This document shows, piece after piece, positions 1 to 5,318 of a DNA stretch of 48,544 nucleotides; positions within the stretch are counted from its first letter, which is position 1; every line of letters starts with the position of its first letter. Location of the stretch: NCBI GenBank assembly GCA_020860205.1, contig JAJBUU010000013.1, positions 1 to 48,544 of the forward strand, in the 5' to 3' direction. Source of the DNA: Oscillospiraceae bacterium (GTDB lineage Bacteria; Bacillota; Clostridia; Oscillospirales; Oscillospiraceae). The translations under genes and the position numbers were made by a program. The notes beneath the pieces are model-generated. The model saw nothing but the letters and a program-made list of their open reading frames with translations, was not told the DNA's origin and did not search any database.

Positions 1-1
1 G

Positions 2-247
2 CTAAATCCCATCAAAGGCGGACATGGAGTTTTGCAGCGCTTCATCGGAAATCTCGGCGTAAATATCCATCGTCACCTGAATGCTGGAATGTCCCAACAT
101 CGTTTGAAGATGCTTTGGCGGAATCGCGTTGCTCTCAACGGCGCGGCTTGCAAAGCTGTGTCTCAATATGTGCGGCGACAAATGTGGAAGCAACAACGGC
201 GCATGGTTTTCCCTGTCGGCGTTTTCCGTTTCCGCCTTGTTGTAGGA
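2..247 (-). pseudogene. Tyrosine recombinase C-terminal fragment
   Basis: The minus-strand reading frame encodes the last ~80 residues of a phage/ICE-type tyrosine integrase. Visible are the box II motif HILRHSF (His and Arg of the active site), LGHSS (second His) and the nucleophile region MDIYAEI, followed by a natural stop. The frame can be followed upstream with family-like sequence (YNKAETENADREN) to about 247, where similarity stops abruptly and an IS110 transposase piece begins on the other strand. The N-terminal three quarters of the gene are missing, so it cannot make a working integrase. It is the relic of an element different from the one at 1185-8845, and its 3' end points out of the window. 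Identification as an integrase stub is firm; the exact breakpoint is approximate. Confidence 0.82.
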
Positions 248-560
248 GGGTGTGAAAAGGTAGCAATGGAAAGCACGGCATCATATTGGAAGCCGCTGTA
301 CAACATTTTAGAATCCACAGGACTGAACGCTATGGTTGTCAACGCACGGCACATGAAAGCGGTCCCAGGTCGCAAGACAGATGTGACAGATGCAGAATGG
401 ATCGCCGACCTGCTTCAGCATGGGTTGTTGAAGGCGAGTTATATACCAGATAAAGCGCAACGAGAACTGCGTGAAATGGTTGGATATCGCAAGAACCTGA
501 TTAAAGAGCAGGCAGCGGAGCTAAATCGCCTTCAAAAAATTTTGGAAGCAGTACCTAAAG
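248..560 (+). pseudogene. IS110-family transposase fragment
   Basis: The plus frame from about 248 encodes an internal ~100-residue piece of an IS110-type DEDD transposase. Recognisable blocks are VAMESTASYWKPLYNILE, the VNARHMKAVPGRKTDVTDAEW block with the catalytic-core aspartates, IADLLQHGLLKASYIP and LNRLQKILE. There is no family-like N-terminus before 248: the upstream residues are antisense readthrough of the integrase stub. The C-terminal Tnp_20 domain with its serine is absent after about 555, where the translation becomes unrelated sequence. It is a dead fragment left by deletion or nested insertion. The family call is confident; the right edge is estimated from loss of similarity. 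Confidence 0.8.
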
Positions 561-610
561 ATATAAATGAGAATGTACAAAATCAAAACGGAATCCAACC
601 GGATTTTACG

Positions 611-656
611 AAAACCCATGAATTTTCCTTAAAAACAGCGGAAATTCGTGGGTTTT
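611..656. repeat. Imperfect inverted repeat
   Basis: Arms at 611-628 (AAAACCCATGAATTTTCC) and 640-656 (GGAAATTCGTGGGTTTT) are complementary apart from one bulge and one wobble, around an 11-nt loop. It lies just after the IS110 fragment in DNA without a credible gene. It could be a terminus or subterminal hairpin of a lost insertion sequence, or a terminator. A T-rich stretch follows only ~35 nt later. Confidence 0.5.
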
Positions 657-959
657 GGCATGATTCGGTTGAATCAGATGTTCCTGTGAACTGCCGCTTT
701 TTTTGCAGCGGTTTGGCGGACAGAATAAAATATTTTTATTGTGTTTTTTGATTTTTTTACCAAAACGGCAGGACTTACGGCGCAGTATGGAGATTTTGGA
801 GAGGGATGAGAGCTTTGAAACCAGCGATGGAGCTTTTGATGGCAGACCTGTTCCCGGAGGGAGCATTATTCTAACAGAAAATCGGAGTCTTGAAGATGAA
901 ATGCAAAATAGTCGGAAATAATCAGATAATAAATTGTAGTGATGGTGGTAAAACGACGT

Positions 960-994
960 GGGACACTAAATTCTCACGGGACACGGAATTTTCA
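960..994 (+). repeat. Tandem 17-bp repeats resembling an IS end
   Basis: Two near-identical units, GGGACACTAAATTCTCA at 960-976 and GGGACACGGAATTTTCA at 978-994, lie 1 bp apart (14 of 17 positions equal by eye). Closely spaced repeats of this kind are typical of IS21-like ends, but no transposase gene of that family is present, so this is at most an orphan end. The rest of 657-1041 shows no credible gene. Confidence 0.35.
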
Positions 995-1041
995 AATCGG
1001 GGGCTATTACACGCGTGCGCTGCGGGAGCAACAGAATAAAT

Positions 1042-1077
1042 AACAAATAAGCCGATCTTCGGGGCGGCTTATTTGTT
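1042..1077. terminator. Bidirectional hairpin terminator
   Basis: Perfect 13-bp arms, AACAAATAAGCCG at 1042-1054 and CGGCTTATTTGTT at 1065-1077, enclose a 10-nt loop containing CTTCGG. The A/T-rich base of the stem gives a T-rich 3' side on either strand. It closes the decayed mobile DNA on its left. Confidence 0.6.
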
Positions 1078-1140
1078 GTCAGTTTGAGCAGGCATAGCCC
1101 CCAAATGGACCCCAAATGCAGATCTCGGGTCGAGAAAAGG

Positions 1141-1180
1141 CAAAAAGCAAAGCCCTGTATCCGTTGGGAGACAAGGCTTT
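1141..1180 (-). terminator. Original terminator of the tRNA-Thr transcript
   Basis: Arms at 1149-1158 and 1171-1180 (AAAGCCTTGT/ACAGGGCTTT read on the minus strand, one wobble) are followed on the minus strand by CTTTTTG. It sits 5 bp beyond the orphan tRNA-Thr 3' end at 1185-1229, exactly where the tRNA terminator should be. This supports the view that 1-1184 was the chromosomal DNA downstream of tRNA-Thr before the element inserted. Confidence 0.65.
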
Positions 1181-1184
1181 TGGG

Positions 1185-1229
1185 TGGAGCTGCTGGGCGG
1201 ATTCGAACCGCCGACCTCATCCTTACCAA
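1185..1229 (-). repeat. Distal attachment site (tRNA-Thr 3' fragment)
   Basis: These 45 bp are identical to 8801-8845, the 3' part of the intact tRNA-Thr gene from the anticodon loop to CCA. Identity stops on both sides (G versus T outside, C versus G inside). It is the duplicated target of the integrative element: the displaced original 3' end of the tRNA. It has no tRNA 5' half and is not a functional tRNA. Confidence 0.92.
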
Positions 1230-1512
1230 CGGTGAAAATAAATAAATATACCGGCGTATAATCAGAATAAATTATATATGATTTCCGATGGAACAAACTA
1301 TATAATTGTTTGAGAACATAAGGTGTTTTGAAATAATTATATCGTTTCCTGAATGGATAAATTCAATATCGTCGGTCTTTGGCGTGTCGTCATAGGGGAA
1401 TCATTTGTTTGCAAAAGTCTACCTTTGCGGAGCCATGAAAAAACGTCTGATTTTATGTCCATTTAATACCTGCGTGATATTTATGGATATATCCAAAAAT
1501 TGAAAGACCTTT
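1230..1512. other. AT-rich gene-free left end of the element
   Basis: No credible gene. This AT-rich stretch would hold the distal arm of the attachment site. It contains the perfect 12-bp palindrome TGGATATATCCA at 1484-1495, about 30 bp before the recombinase promoter. The palindrome could be an operator or part of a resolution site for the serine recombinase; nothing in the sequence decides between these. Confidence 0.4.
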
Positions 1513-1540
1513 TTGCATATTGAAGTGTCCAAAATATGAT
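1513..1540 (+). promoter_or_regulatory. Promoter of the serine recombinase
   Basis: TTGCAT at 1513-1518 and TATGAT at 1535-1540 with a 16-bp spacer, 49 bp before the start codon at 1590. Confidence 0.5.
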
Positions 1541-1589
1541 TTGGCTGTTATACTTGATACATAAAACAGGAAAGGAGATTGTGCGGACA

Positions 1590-2186
1590 ATGGAAAGCAG
1601 GACATATTACTATGCGCGTGTATCCAGCAGGGAACAGAACCTTGACCGTCAAATCGACGCTTTTATAGCATTAGGCGCGGCGGAGCGGGATATTATCACG
1701 GACAAGGAATCCGGCAAAAGTTTAGACAGGAGCGGCTATACGGCCTTAAAAACGACCATGCTGCGCCGTGGAGATACGCTTGTCGTGAAGTCCTTGGACA
1801 GATTGAGCCGCAATAAAAGCGATATAAAGAACGAACTGCAATATTTCAAAGACAACGGTATCCGATTAAAGGTTTTGGATTTGCCAACAACGCTGATTGA
1901 TTACCCGGCTGGACAGGAATGGGTGCTTGACATGGTGAACAATATTCTTGTTGAAGTCTTATCTTCTATTGCACAGCAGGAGCGGGAAAGCATTCATCAA
2001 CGGCAAGCGGAAGGGATTGCAGCGGCGCGGGCAAAGGGTAAGACTTTGGGGCGACCAGCGGCGAAAAAGCCGGACAACTGGAATGAAGTATACCGCATTT
2101 GGAAAGCCGGACAAATCACAGCGATTGAAGCAATGCGGCGCACAGGATTAAAACACAGTACATTTTACAAATTTTGCAGAGGATAA
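1590..2186 (+). CDS. Serine recombinase (resolvase/invertase family)
   Basis: This 198-residue protein is a site-specific serine recombinase of the resolvase/DNA-invertase family. The N-terminal catalytic domain begins TYYYARVSSREQNLDRQ with the nucleophilic serine in ARVSS, followed by GDTLVVKSLDRLSRN, the usual second signature. The C-terminus has a long helix (QERESIHQRQAEGIAAARAKG), then LGRP and a short helix-turn-helix (ITAIEAMRRTGLKHSTFYKF) that would bind the crossover site. Length is normal for the small resolvase class, not the large transposon recombinases. ATG 1590 is preferred over GTG 1581 because AAAGGAG at 1571-1577 is too close to the GTG. The zinc-ribbon gene begins 4 bp after its stop. 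Likely roles are multimer resolution or inversion within the element; excision is better assigned to the integrase. Confidence 0.92.
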   Translation: MESRTYYYARVSSREQNLDRQIDAFIALGAAERDIITDKESGKSLDRSGYTALKTTMLRRGDTLVVKSLDRLSRNKSDIKNELQYFKDNGIRLKVLDLPTTLIDYPAGQEWVLDMVNNILVEVLSSIAQQERESIHQRQAEGIAAARAKGKTLGRPAAKKPDNWNEVYRIWKAGQITAIEAMRRTGLKHSTFYKFCRG

Positions 2187-2190
2187 AAAT

Positions 2191-2391
2191 ATGGAAAAAC
2201 ATCAACTTGACTTTTTGTGTCCAGTATGCGGCAAACAGGATTTCGTTCCGTCTGTTATCACATTTCAGGCAAACTATGGGAGTATACACGACGGGGAACA
2301 GGTCAGCGTTTACATATGCGGGGACTGCTTGGACAGACTGTTGTCTGCGGCTTGCTTATTTGGCGCTGCTGTAGATGCTTTGAACGCTTGA
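2191..2391 (+). CDS. Zinc-ribbon mini-protein, copy A
   Basis: A 66-residue protein with two zinc-knuckle-like motifs, CPVCG (Cys10, Cys13) and ICGDC (Cys43, Cys46), the pattern of a four-cysteine zinc ribbon, followed by a short hydrophobic helix. It is a gapless paralogue of the protein at 5678-5875: by eye 25 positions are identical, including all four cysteines, PS at 20-21, GS-HDGE at 30-36 and D48/L50. It starts 4 bp after the recombinase stop and is probably co-translated with it. Its stop codon lies inside the -35 box of the toxin-antitoxin promoter. I do not recognise a named family. A DNA- or protein-binding accessory role is plausible from size and fold only. Confidence 0.8.
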   Translation: MEKHQLDFLCPVCGKQDFVPSVITFQANYGSIHDGEQVSVYICGDCLDRLLSAACLFGAAVDALNA

Positions 2392-2416
2392 CAAAATGGG
2401 TTTGCGGTCTTATAGT
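2388..2416 (+). promoter_or_regulatory. Promoter of the toxin-antitoxin pair
   Basis: Consensus TTGACA at 2388-2393, 17-bp spacer, TATAGT at 2411-2416. The -35 box overlaps the TGA stop of the preceding zinc-ribbon gene, so the pair has its own promoter. Confidence 0.75.
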
Positions 2417-2435
2417 AAAGCCAAAGCATGAAAGG

Positions 2436-2449
2436 GGGTACTGGTACCC
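2436..2449 (+). promoter_or_regulatory. Palindrome over the antitoxin ribosome-binding site
   Basis: GGGTACTGGTACCC is a perfect palindrome that covers part of the ribosome-binding G-tract (2434-2438) and ends directly before ATG 2450. It may be the autoregulatory operator of the toxin-antitoxin pair, or an RNA hairpin (GGGTA/TACCC, loop CTGG) that hides the ribosome-binding site. Confidence 0.5.
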
Positions 2450-2665
2450 ATGAGCGAGAAGGAAAAAGTGATTGCCATGCTGGACAGCGTGCCAGATTAC
2501 AAGATGGGTTATGTTCTGGCCTATGTGCAGGGCATCACAGCAGATGAGGAAGCAGACGACGCATTTTGTCAGCAGATGGTTGAAAACTATGAAAACGACC
2601 CAGACCCGGAAAAAAGCAGGGGTTATCCCCTTGAGGACTGCAAGCGGGAATGGGGACTTGCATGA
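2450..2665 (+). CDS. Antitoxin partner of RelE-type toxin
   Basis: A 71-residue acidic protein directly upstream of, and overlapping, a RelE-family toxin gene. It has no motif I can name; the sequence (KVIAMLDSVPDYKMGYVLAYVQGITADEE and an acidic tail rich in D/E) resembles the small antitoxins seen beside RelE genes in clostridia. The call rests mainly on gene order, size and the 4-nt ATGA overlap with the toxin, which couples their translation. It has its own promoter at 2388-2416 and a palindrome at its ribosome-binding site. In such modules the antitoxin neutralises the toxin and usually represses the operon with it; that is family knowledge, not visible here. Confidence 0.72.
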   Translation: MSEKEKVIAMLDSVPDYKMGYVLAYVQGITADEEADDAFCQQMVENYENDPDPEKSRGYPLEDCKREWGLA

Positions 2666-2916
2666 TGTATCAAATCATCATCCAGAAAAAGGCAAAGAAG
2701 TTTATCGACCATCTACCGGTCAATGAGCGGCGGCGCGTTGTGGCGGCGATTGAACAGCTTCCAGACGGAGAAGATATAAAACGGCTGAAAGGCCACCCCG
2801 ACCTGCTTCGGCTGCGCGTCGGGAGCTACCGAATTATTTACTCATTGGATAACGGGAAATTGATTGTGTATATCATTGATGCGGGAAGTCGCGGACAAAT
2901 ATACAACAGCTATTGA
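2662..2916 (+). CDS. RelE/ParE-family toxin
   Basis: An 84-residue basic protein of the RelE/ParE superfamily. These toxins usually cleave mRNA in the ribosomal A site (RelE) or poison gyrase (ParE). The family core is visible: basic N-terminal helix region (QKKAKKFIDHLPVNERRRVVAAIEQLP), then KRLKGHPDLLRLRVGSYRIIYSL with the conserved LRVGxYRIIY strand, and a C-terminal IYIIDAGSRGQIYNSY-like end retaining Arg and Tyr. Start ATG 2662 (or 2665) overlaps the antitoxin stop. Retained basic residues favour RNase activity over gyrase poisoning, but this cannot be settled by reading. A strong terminator follows at 2949. On an integrative element such a pair typically stabilises inheritance. Confidence 0.88.
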   Translation: MMYQIIIQKKAKKFIDHLPVNERRRVVAAIEQLPDGEDIKRLKGHPDLLRLRVGSYRIIYSLDNGKLIVYIIDAGSRGQIYNSY

Positions 2917-2948
2917 ACGATAATATTCAAAAGGCACATTCAGTCAGC

Positions 2949-2975
2949 GGACGGGAAATATCCCGTCCGTTTTGT
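2949..2975 (+). terminator. Terminator after relE-type toxin
   Basis: GGACGGGA (2949-2956), loop AATA, TCCCGTCC (2961-2968), then GTTTTGT. It lies 33 bp after the toxin stop and just before the end of the convergent gene at 2991. Confidence 0.8.
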
Positions 2976-2990
2976 CTGACTGTCTTTGTA

Positions 2991-3407
2991 TCATAATTTG
3001 TCGGGGTCGCTCACCCTGCACTGGGCAATAATCCAATGTTCTTTAAGCGTGCAACACCGGTAACAATGAATCTCAATGTCTGCGCCGTAATCTTGACCGT
3101 CCGGTTTTGGGATGGGGAAGATACAAATATAGTCTATAGCGTCGATTGCTATATTCCCTATTGAGCTGTGGAGAATAATCTGATATGAATCACTATGGAT
3201 TTCCATTTTTGGAAACCTGAGTGTATAGCTGATTCCTATTGGTTCATGTAAGGGGTCGCCGGTCTTGGAAGTAAGAAAAAGCTTGTTCATTGGGTGTCTT
3301 TCCATAAAACGCTCAAATTCTGGAAGGGAAAGTAATATCGGGGTTCCGGCTTTCCAATCTTCCTCGACTTCTGCATCTCTTTGCTCGTAATTTTCCCAAT
3401 CGTCCAT
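2991..3407 (-). CDS. Hypothetical protein (element cargo)
   Basis: A 138-residue protein I do not recognise. It is acidic at the N-terminus (MDDWENYEQRDAEVEEDW), has no signal peptide or transmembrane segment, and has a central stretch of alternating hydrophobic residues suggesting beta strands (SYQIILHSSIGNIAIDAIDYICIF in two parts). A C-terminal cysteine cluster (HCYRCC) is present. It is the last gene of the minus-strand set 4392 to 2991 and may be cotranscribed with the broken SprT-like gene, from which it is separated by a hairpin at 3440-3459. Ribosome-binding site AAAGGA stands before the ATG at 3407. It converges on the toxin-antitoxin operon. Confidence 0.6.
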   Translation of the reverse strand: MDDWENYEQRDAEVEEDWKAGTPILLSLPEFERFMERHPMNKLFLTSKTGDPLHEPIGISYTLRFPKMEIHSDSYQIILHSSIGNIAIDAIDYICIFPIPKPDGQDYGADIEIHCYRCCTLKEHWIIAQCRVSDPDKL

Positions 3408-3439
3408 TTTGAATTTATCCTTTCATTTTTTTATTTTGT

Positions 3440-3465
3440 GGGCGGGATATTTCCCGCCCTTTTTG
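3440..3465. terminator. Hairpin between minus-strand genes
   Basis: GGGCGGGA (3440-3447), loop TATT, TCCCGCCC (3452-3459). A T-tract follows on the plus strand (TTTTT); on the minus strand, the coding strand here, the 3' side is ACAAAATAAAA, so it may only slow transcription or protect RNA ends. Confidence 0.5.
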
Positions 3466-3467
3466 TG

Positions 3468-3968
3468 TCAGGTTTCCGCCATGGGCTGCATACAGTCAGC
3501 GCAAATCAGGTTCAGCGGCTTCCCGCTTCTTGCAATCGCTTTGCAGCATGGACAGATATATCAGAGGGGCTTGTTTTACTCCACCCGTATTTGTCAGTTT
3601 TGGCAAGGTCAAGCCCGTGTTGCAGCGCGGTATTGCGAAAATGTTTGTTGTGGTACGTCCCGCAGCGGCTGCAATCCTGCACATTTAAAATTTCGTTATT
3701 GTATTGATGGCACATCTCATGCAGCATTGTCGCAACGGTGTATTCGATTGGACGGTCAAGCGTTCCGGCCACAATGTTGATTTCCTTATACCCTTTCCCC
3801 CTTGACGCTCCATGCGTCATACAGCGTATAATGCCCATAAGCGCGGCTGGTGCTTTGAATCGTGATGACAGGTCGGGTAAGCTGTCCGCCGAAAAAGGAC
3901 GTGTTCAGCTTGTCATACAGCTTTTCAAGATACCCGGCAAGTCGGCTGTATTTCGTTAGCTCTTTCAT
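3468..3968 (-). pseudogene. SprT-like zinc protease, frameshifted
   Basis: The gene would encode a SprT-like metalloprotease-fold protein of the kind common on clostridial mobile elements. The first frame (from ATG 3968) gives MKELTKYSRLAGYLEKLYDK through YGHYTLYDAWSVKGE and then stops. The second frame continues with GYKEINIVAGTLDRPIE and the zinc motif HEMCH (HExxH). The break is in the homopolymer GGGGGAAAGGG near 3797-3807, where one A too many shifts the frame. A third frame near 3525-3468 restores a family-like zinc-knuckle tail (LICADCMQPM) ending at 3468, so a second shift is present. Two independent shifts indicate decay, unless the assembly is wrong at both points. Only the middle frame retains the active-site motif. 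Confidence 0.78.
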
Positions 3969-4073
3969 TGGAATATATACCCCATTTCGTTCCGTGAAAT
4001 AGCAGTTGATTTTTTGAACGGGAGCGGGTATACTTGTAACTGCACCCGCTCCGTTGCGTGGTTTATGGTGTGT

Positions 4074-4118
4074 GGATTGCTATTCAACTTTGACCGGTCA
4101 GAATAGCAATCCTTTTTT
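4074..4118 (+). terminator. Strong hairpin with T-tract
   Basis: Perfect 12-bp arms GGATTGCTATTC (4074-4085) and GAATAGCAATCC (4101-4112), then TTTTTT (4113-4118) on the plus strand. On the minus strand it directly follows the stop codon of the 4117-4392 gene. A second long stem (about 4016-4054, arms around GGGAGCGGGT/ACCCGCTCC) lies between it and the SprT-like gene. Plus-oriented T-tract although the local genes are on the minus strand; it may stop transcription entering from the toxin side. Confidence 0.6.
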
Positions 4119-4392
4119 ATCCAATCGTGAACCGTTTGGACAGCGTTTCTTTGGTGTACTGCTGGTATATGCGCGGGTTTGCTTTCCGGAAAGCAACGGT
4201 ATCAAATCGGCTGCTCGTGACGGTGGTATAGTGTATCACGTTTGTTCCGGCTTCCATGTGTTCCACTCCACGCGCTTCCATTTCGCGCTTGATTTCGTCT
4301 TTCAGAGCTTCCACCTGCGCTTTCGTATCATCCAGAATAGCAAGCCATTCTTTCAGCGTCTCAACCTTGTTTGTGATTTCAGTGCTTGACAT
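4117..4392 (-). CDS. Small coiled-coil mobile-element protein
   Basis: A 91-residue protein with an N-terminal coiled-coil-like region (ITNKVETLKEWLAILDDTKAQVEALKDEIKREMEARG), a short middle (VEHMEAGTNVIHYTTVTSSRFDT) and a basic tail (FRKANPRIYQQYTKETLSKRF). The layout matches a widespread but uncharacterised family of small proteins on clostridial plasmids, phages and ICEs; the SSRFDTxAFRKxxP block is its most recognisable part. No enzymatic motif is visible. It is the first gene of the minus-strand set, read from the consensus promoter at 4560-4588, with AAAGGATG as ribosome-binding site. The RHH regulator transcribed the other way probably controls it. Confidence 0.75.
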   Translation of the reverse strand: MSSTEITNKVETLKEWLAILDDTKAQVEALKDEIKREMEARGVEHMEAGTNVIHYTTVTSSRFDTVAFRKANPRIYQQYTKETLSKRFTIG

Positions 4393-4395
4393 TGG

Positions 4396-4473
4396 TTAAT
4401 CATCCTTTCGTTTCTTTGGCTGGTCTTGTGGGGTCGGTTTGCACCATTTCAGTATTTTGTTGTCAAGGTACAT
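4396..4473 (-). CDS. Possible leader peptide upstream of coiled-coil gene
   Basis: A 25-codon frame (MYLDNKILKWCKPTPQDQPK then a basic end) stops 3 bp before the ATG of the 91-residue gene, across its ribosome-binding site. This is a geometry that would couple translation of the two. The frame stays open ~17 codons upstream of the ATG, with cysteines, so it may instead be the end of a decayed zinc-finger gene. No good ribosome-binding site is seen. Low confidence. Confidence 0.25.
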   Translation of the reverse strand: MYLDNKILKWCKPTPQDQPKKRKDD

Positions 4474-4559
4474 TTCACAGGTGCGGGAACGGCGTGAGTC
4501 TTTACGCGCCGAACAGGTCGCTTGTCAGGAATGCGTTTCGTTCCCCCTGTTGTGATTAC

Positions 4560-4588
4560 ATTATACACTTACACAAGTACAACGTCAA
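4560..4588 (-). promoter_or_regulatory. Minus-strand promoter with embedded operator
   Basis: Read on the minus strand: TTGACG (4588-4583), 17-bp spacer, TATAAT (4565-4560). The operator ACTT-ACAC-AAGT (4567-4578) lies in the spacer. It drives the 91-residue coiled-coil gene and those behind it. Confidence 0.8.
4567..4578. promoter_or_regulatory. Operator 1 (ACTT-N4-AAGT)
   Basis: Inverted repeat ACTTACACAAGT between the -35 and -10 boxes of the minus promoter. It has the same ACTT-N4-AAGT pattern as 4636-4647, 57 bp between their outer-to-inner edges. Likely bound by the ribbon-helix-helix protein encoded at 4712. A further half site, CAAGTGTA, is at about 4612. Confidence 0.65.
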
Positions 4589-4630
4589 TATGGGAATTTA
4601 TACAAAATGCGCAAGTGTATTTTGTGGAAT

Positions 4631-4659
4631 TTTACACTTGTATAAGTGCATATTATAGA
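4631..4659 (+). promoter_or_regulatory. Plus-strand promoter of RHH gene with embedded operator
   Basis: TTTACA (4631-4636), 17-bp spacer, TATAGA (4654-4659). The 14-bp palindrome CACTTGTATAAGTG (4635-4648) overlaps the -35 box and fills most of the spacer. Confidence 0.72.
4636..4647. promoter_or_regulatory. Operator 2 (ACTT-N4-AAGT)
   Basis: ACTTGTATAAGT, core of a perfect 14-bp palindrome at 4635-4648, within the promoter of the ribbon-helix-helix gene. Protein bound here would block RNA polymerase and so autoregulate. Confidence 0.68.
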
Positions 4660-4711
4660 GTAGAATAAAGCAAGAGAAAGTTAAGAAAATAATTTACTGG
4701 AGGTAAATATA

Positions 4712-4972
4712 ATGCCGATAAGTGAAGCGCGCAAAAGGGCGAACAAAAAATGGAACGACATGAATATGAAAACAAGATATGATAGAATCCAACTCGTAGT
4801 TCCTAAAGGCCGCAAGGCAGAGATACAGGCCGCCGCCGAAAAGCAGGGACAGAGTGTAAACGGGTTTATCGGGCGACTGATTGACAGGGCGCTTGCAGAG
4901 CAGGACGGGAGCGCGCCGGAGCGCAGCGCAGAGCCGGAGCGGGAGCCGGAACAGGGGAGGGGGGACTTATAG
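4712..4972 (+). CDS. Ribbon-helix-helix (Arc-type) regulator
   Basis: An 86-residue protein of the Arc/MetJ ribbon-helix-helix class. The basic N-terminus (ARKRANKKWND) is followed by the DNA-contacting strand RIQLVVPKGRKAEIQ and two helices (IQAAAEKQGQSVNGFIGRL, DRALAEQ), the usual order. A charged tail of E/P/R residues (residues ~67-86) is low complexity. Ribosome-binding site TGGAGG stands before ATG 4712. It lies next to a divergent promoter pair in which both spacers hold an ACTT-N4-AAGT palindrome, the size of site expected for an RHH dimer or dimer pair. It probably represses itself and the minus-strand genes from 4392. It could also serve a plasmid-type copy-control or partition role. 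Confidence 0.82.
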   Translation: MPISEARKRANKKWNDMNMKTRYDRIQLVVPKGRKAEIQAAAEKQGQSVNGFIGRLIDRALAEQDGSAPERSAEPEREPEQGRGDL

Positions 4973-5082
4973 TTTTCTAAATTAGCTTGTGATAAATATA
5001 TTATGTAGTCGCTTTATGCAACTATGCCGGAATTGTTTTTATTTGAGCCAAAAACTTTGTGCAATATTTTTTGAAAATAGAC

Positions 5083-5111
5083 TTGCGAAATTTGGAAAGA
5101 AAGTGTATAAT
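5083..5111 (+). promoter_or_regulatory. Strong promoter of the structured RNA candidate
   Basis: TTGCGA (5083-5088), 17-bp spacer, consensus TATAAT (5106-5111). The expected start is near 5118. No open frame with a ribosome-binding site begins within the next 200 bp. Confidence 0.75.
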
Positions 5112-5117
5112 GATTGT

Positions 5118-5318
5118 GTATAAGTAAATAATGAGTTTTTAATACACGGCATTGCGGACGGCACTATCTTTAACCAGAAGTATTTAGACGTGCGTCGGTG
5201 ATTTAGAATGACCGTGTATCCGTAGACTCTACGCCAGAGGCTGGAGCATTGAATTGAAGTGTACTGGAATACAGACCGGTATGCTTAGTTCTGTGCGTCC
5301 AGCTTCTTTTTTGCTTTT
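5118..5318 (+). ncRNA. Candidate structured noncoding RNA
   Basis: From the predicted start to a T-rich end (TTCTTTTTTGCTTTTTG, 5304-5320) the DNA folds into consecutive helices visible by eye. P1: 5142-5153 with 5207-5219, 12 pairs and one bulged A (ATACACGG-CATT/AATG-A-CCGTGTAT). An inner helix pairs 5157-5164 with 5190-5196. A short perfect hairpin, CGTAG-ACT-CTACG, is at 5221-5233. A 10-bp closing helix pairs AGAGGCTGGA (5236-5245) with TCCAGCTTCT (5298-5307). Inside it TACTGG/CCGGTA forms a hairpin whose loop (ACAGA) can pair with downstream TCTGT (about 5290-5294), a possible pseudoknot. The last helix plus T-tract resembles an intrinsic terminator. I do not recognise a named RNA class. 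It may be a free RNA or the leader of the genes from 5678. Confidence 0.5.

Noticed and set aside
1069-1296. Minus frame containing FGVHLG, a motif common at integrase C-termini
   Set aside because: Only six residues match, within a frame that otherwise crosses the tRNA fragment and terminator. Too little to call another integrase remnant.
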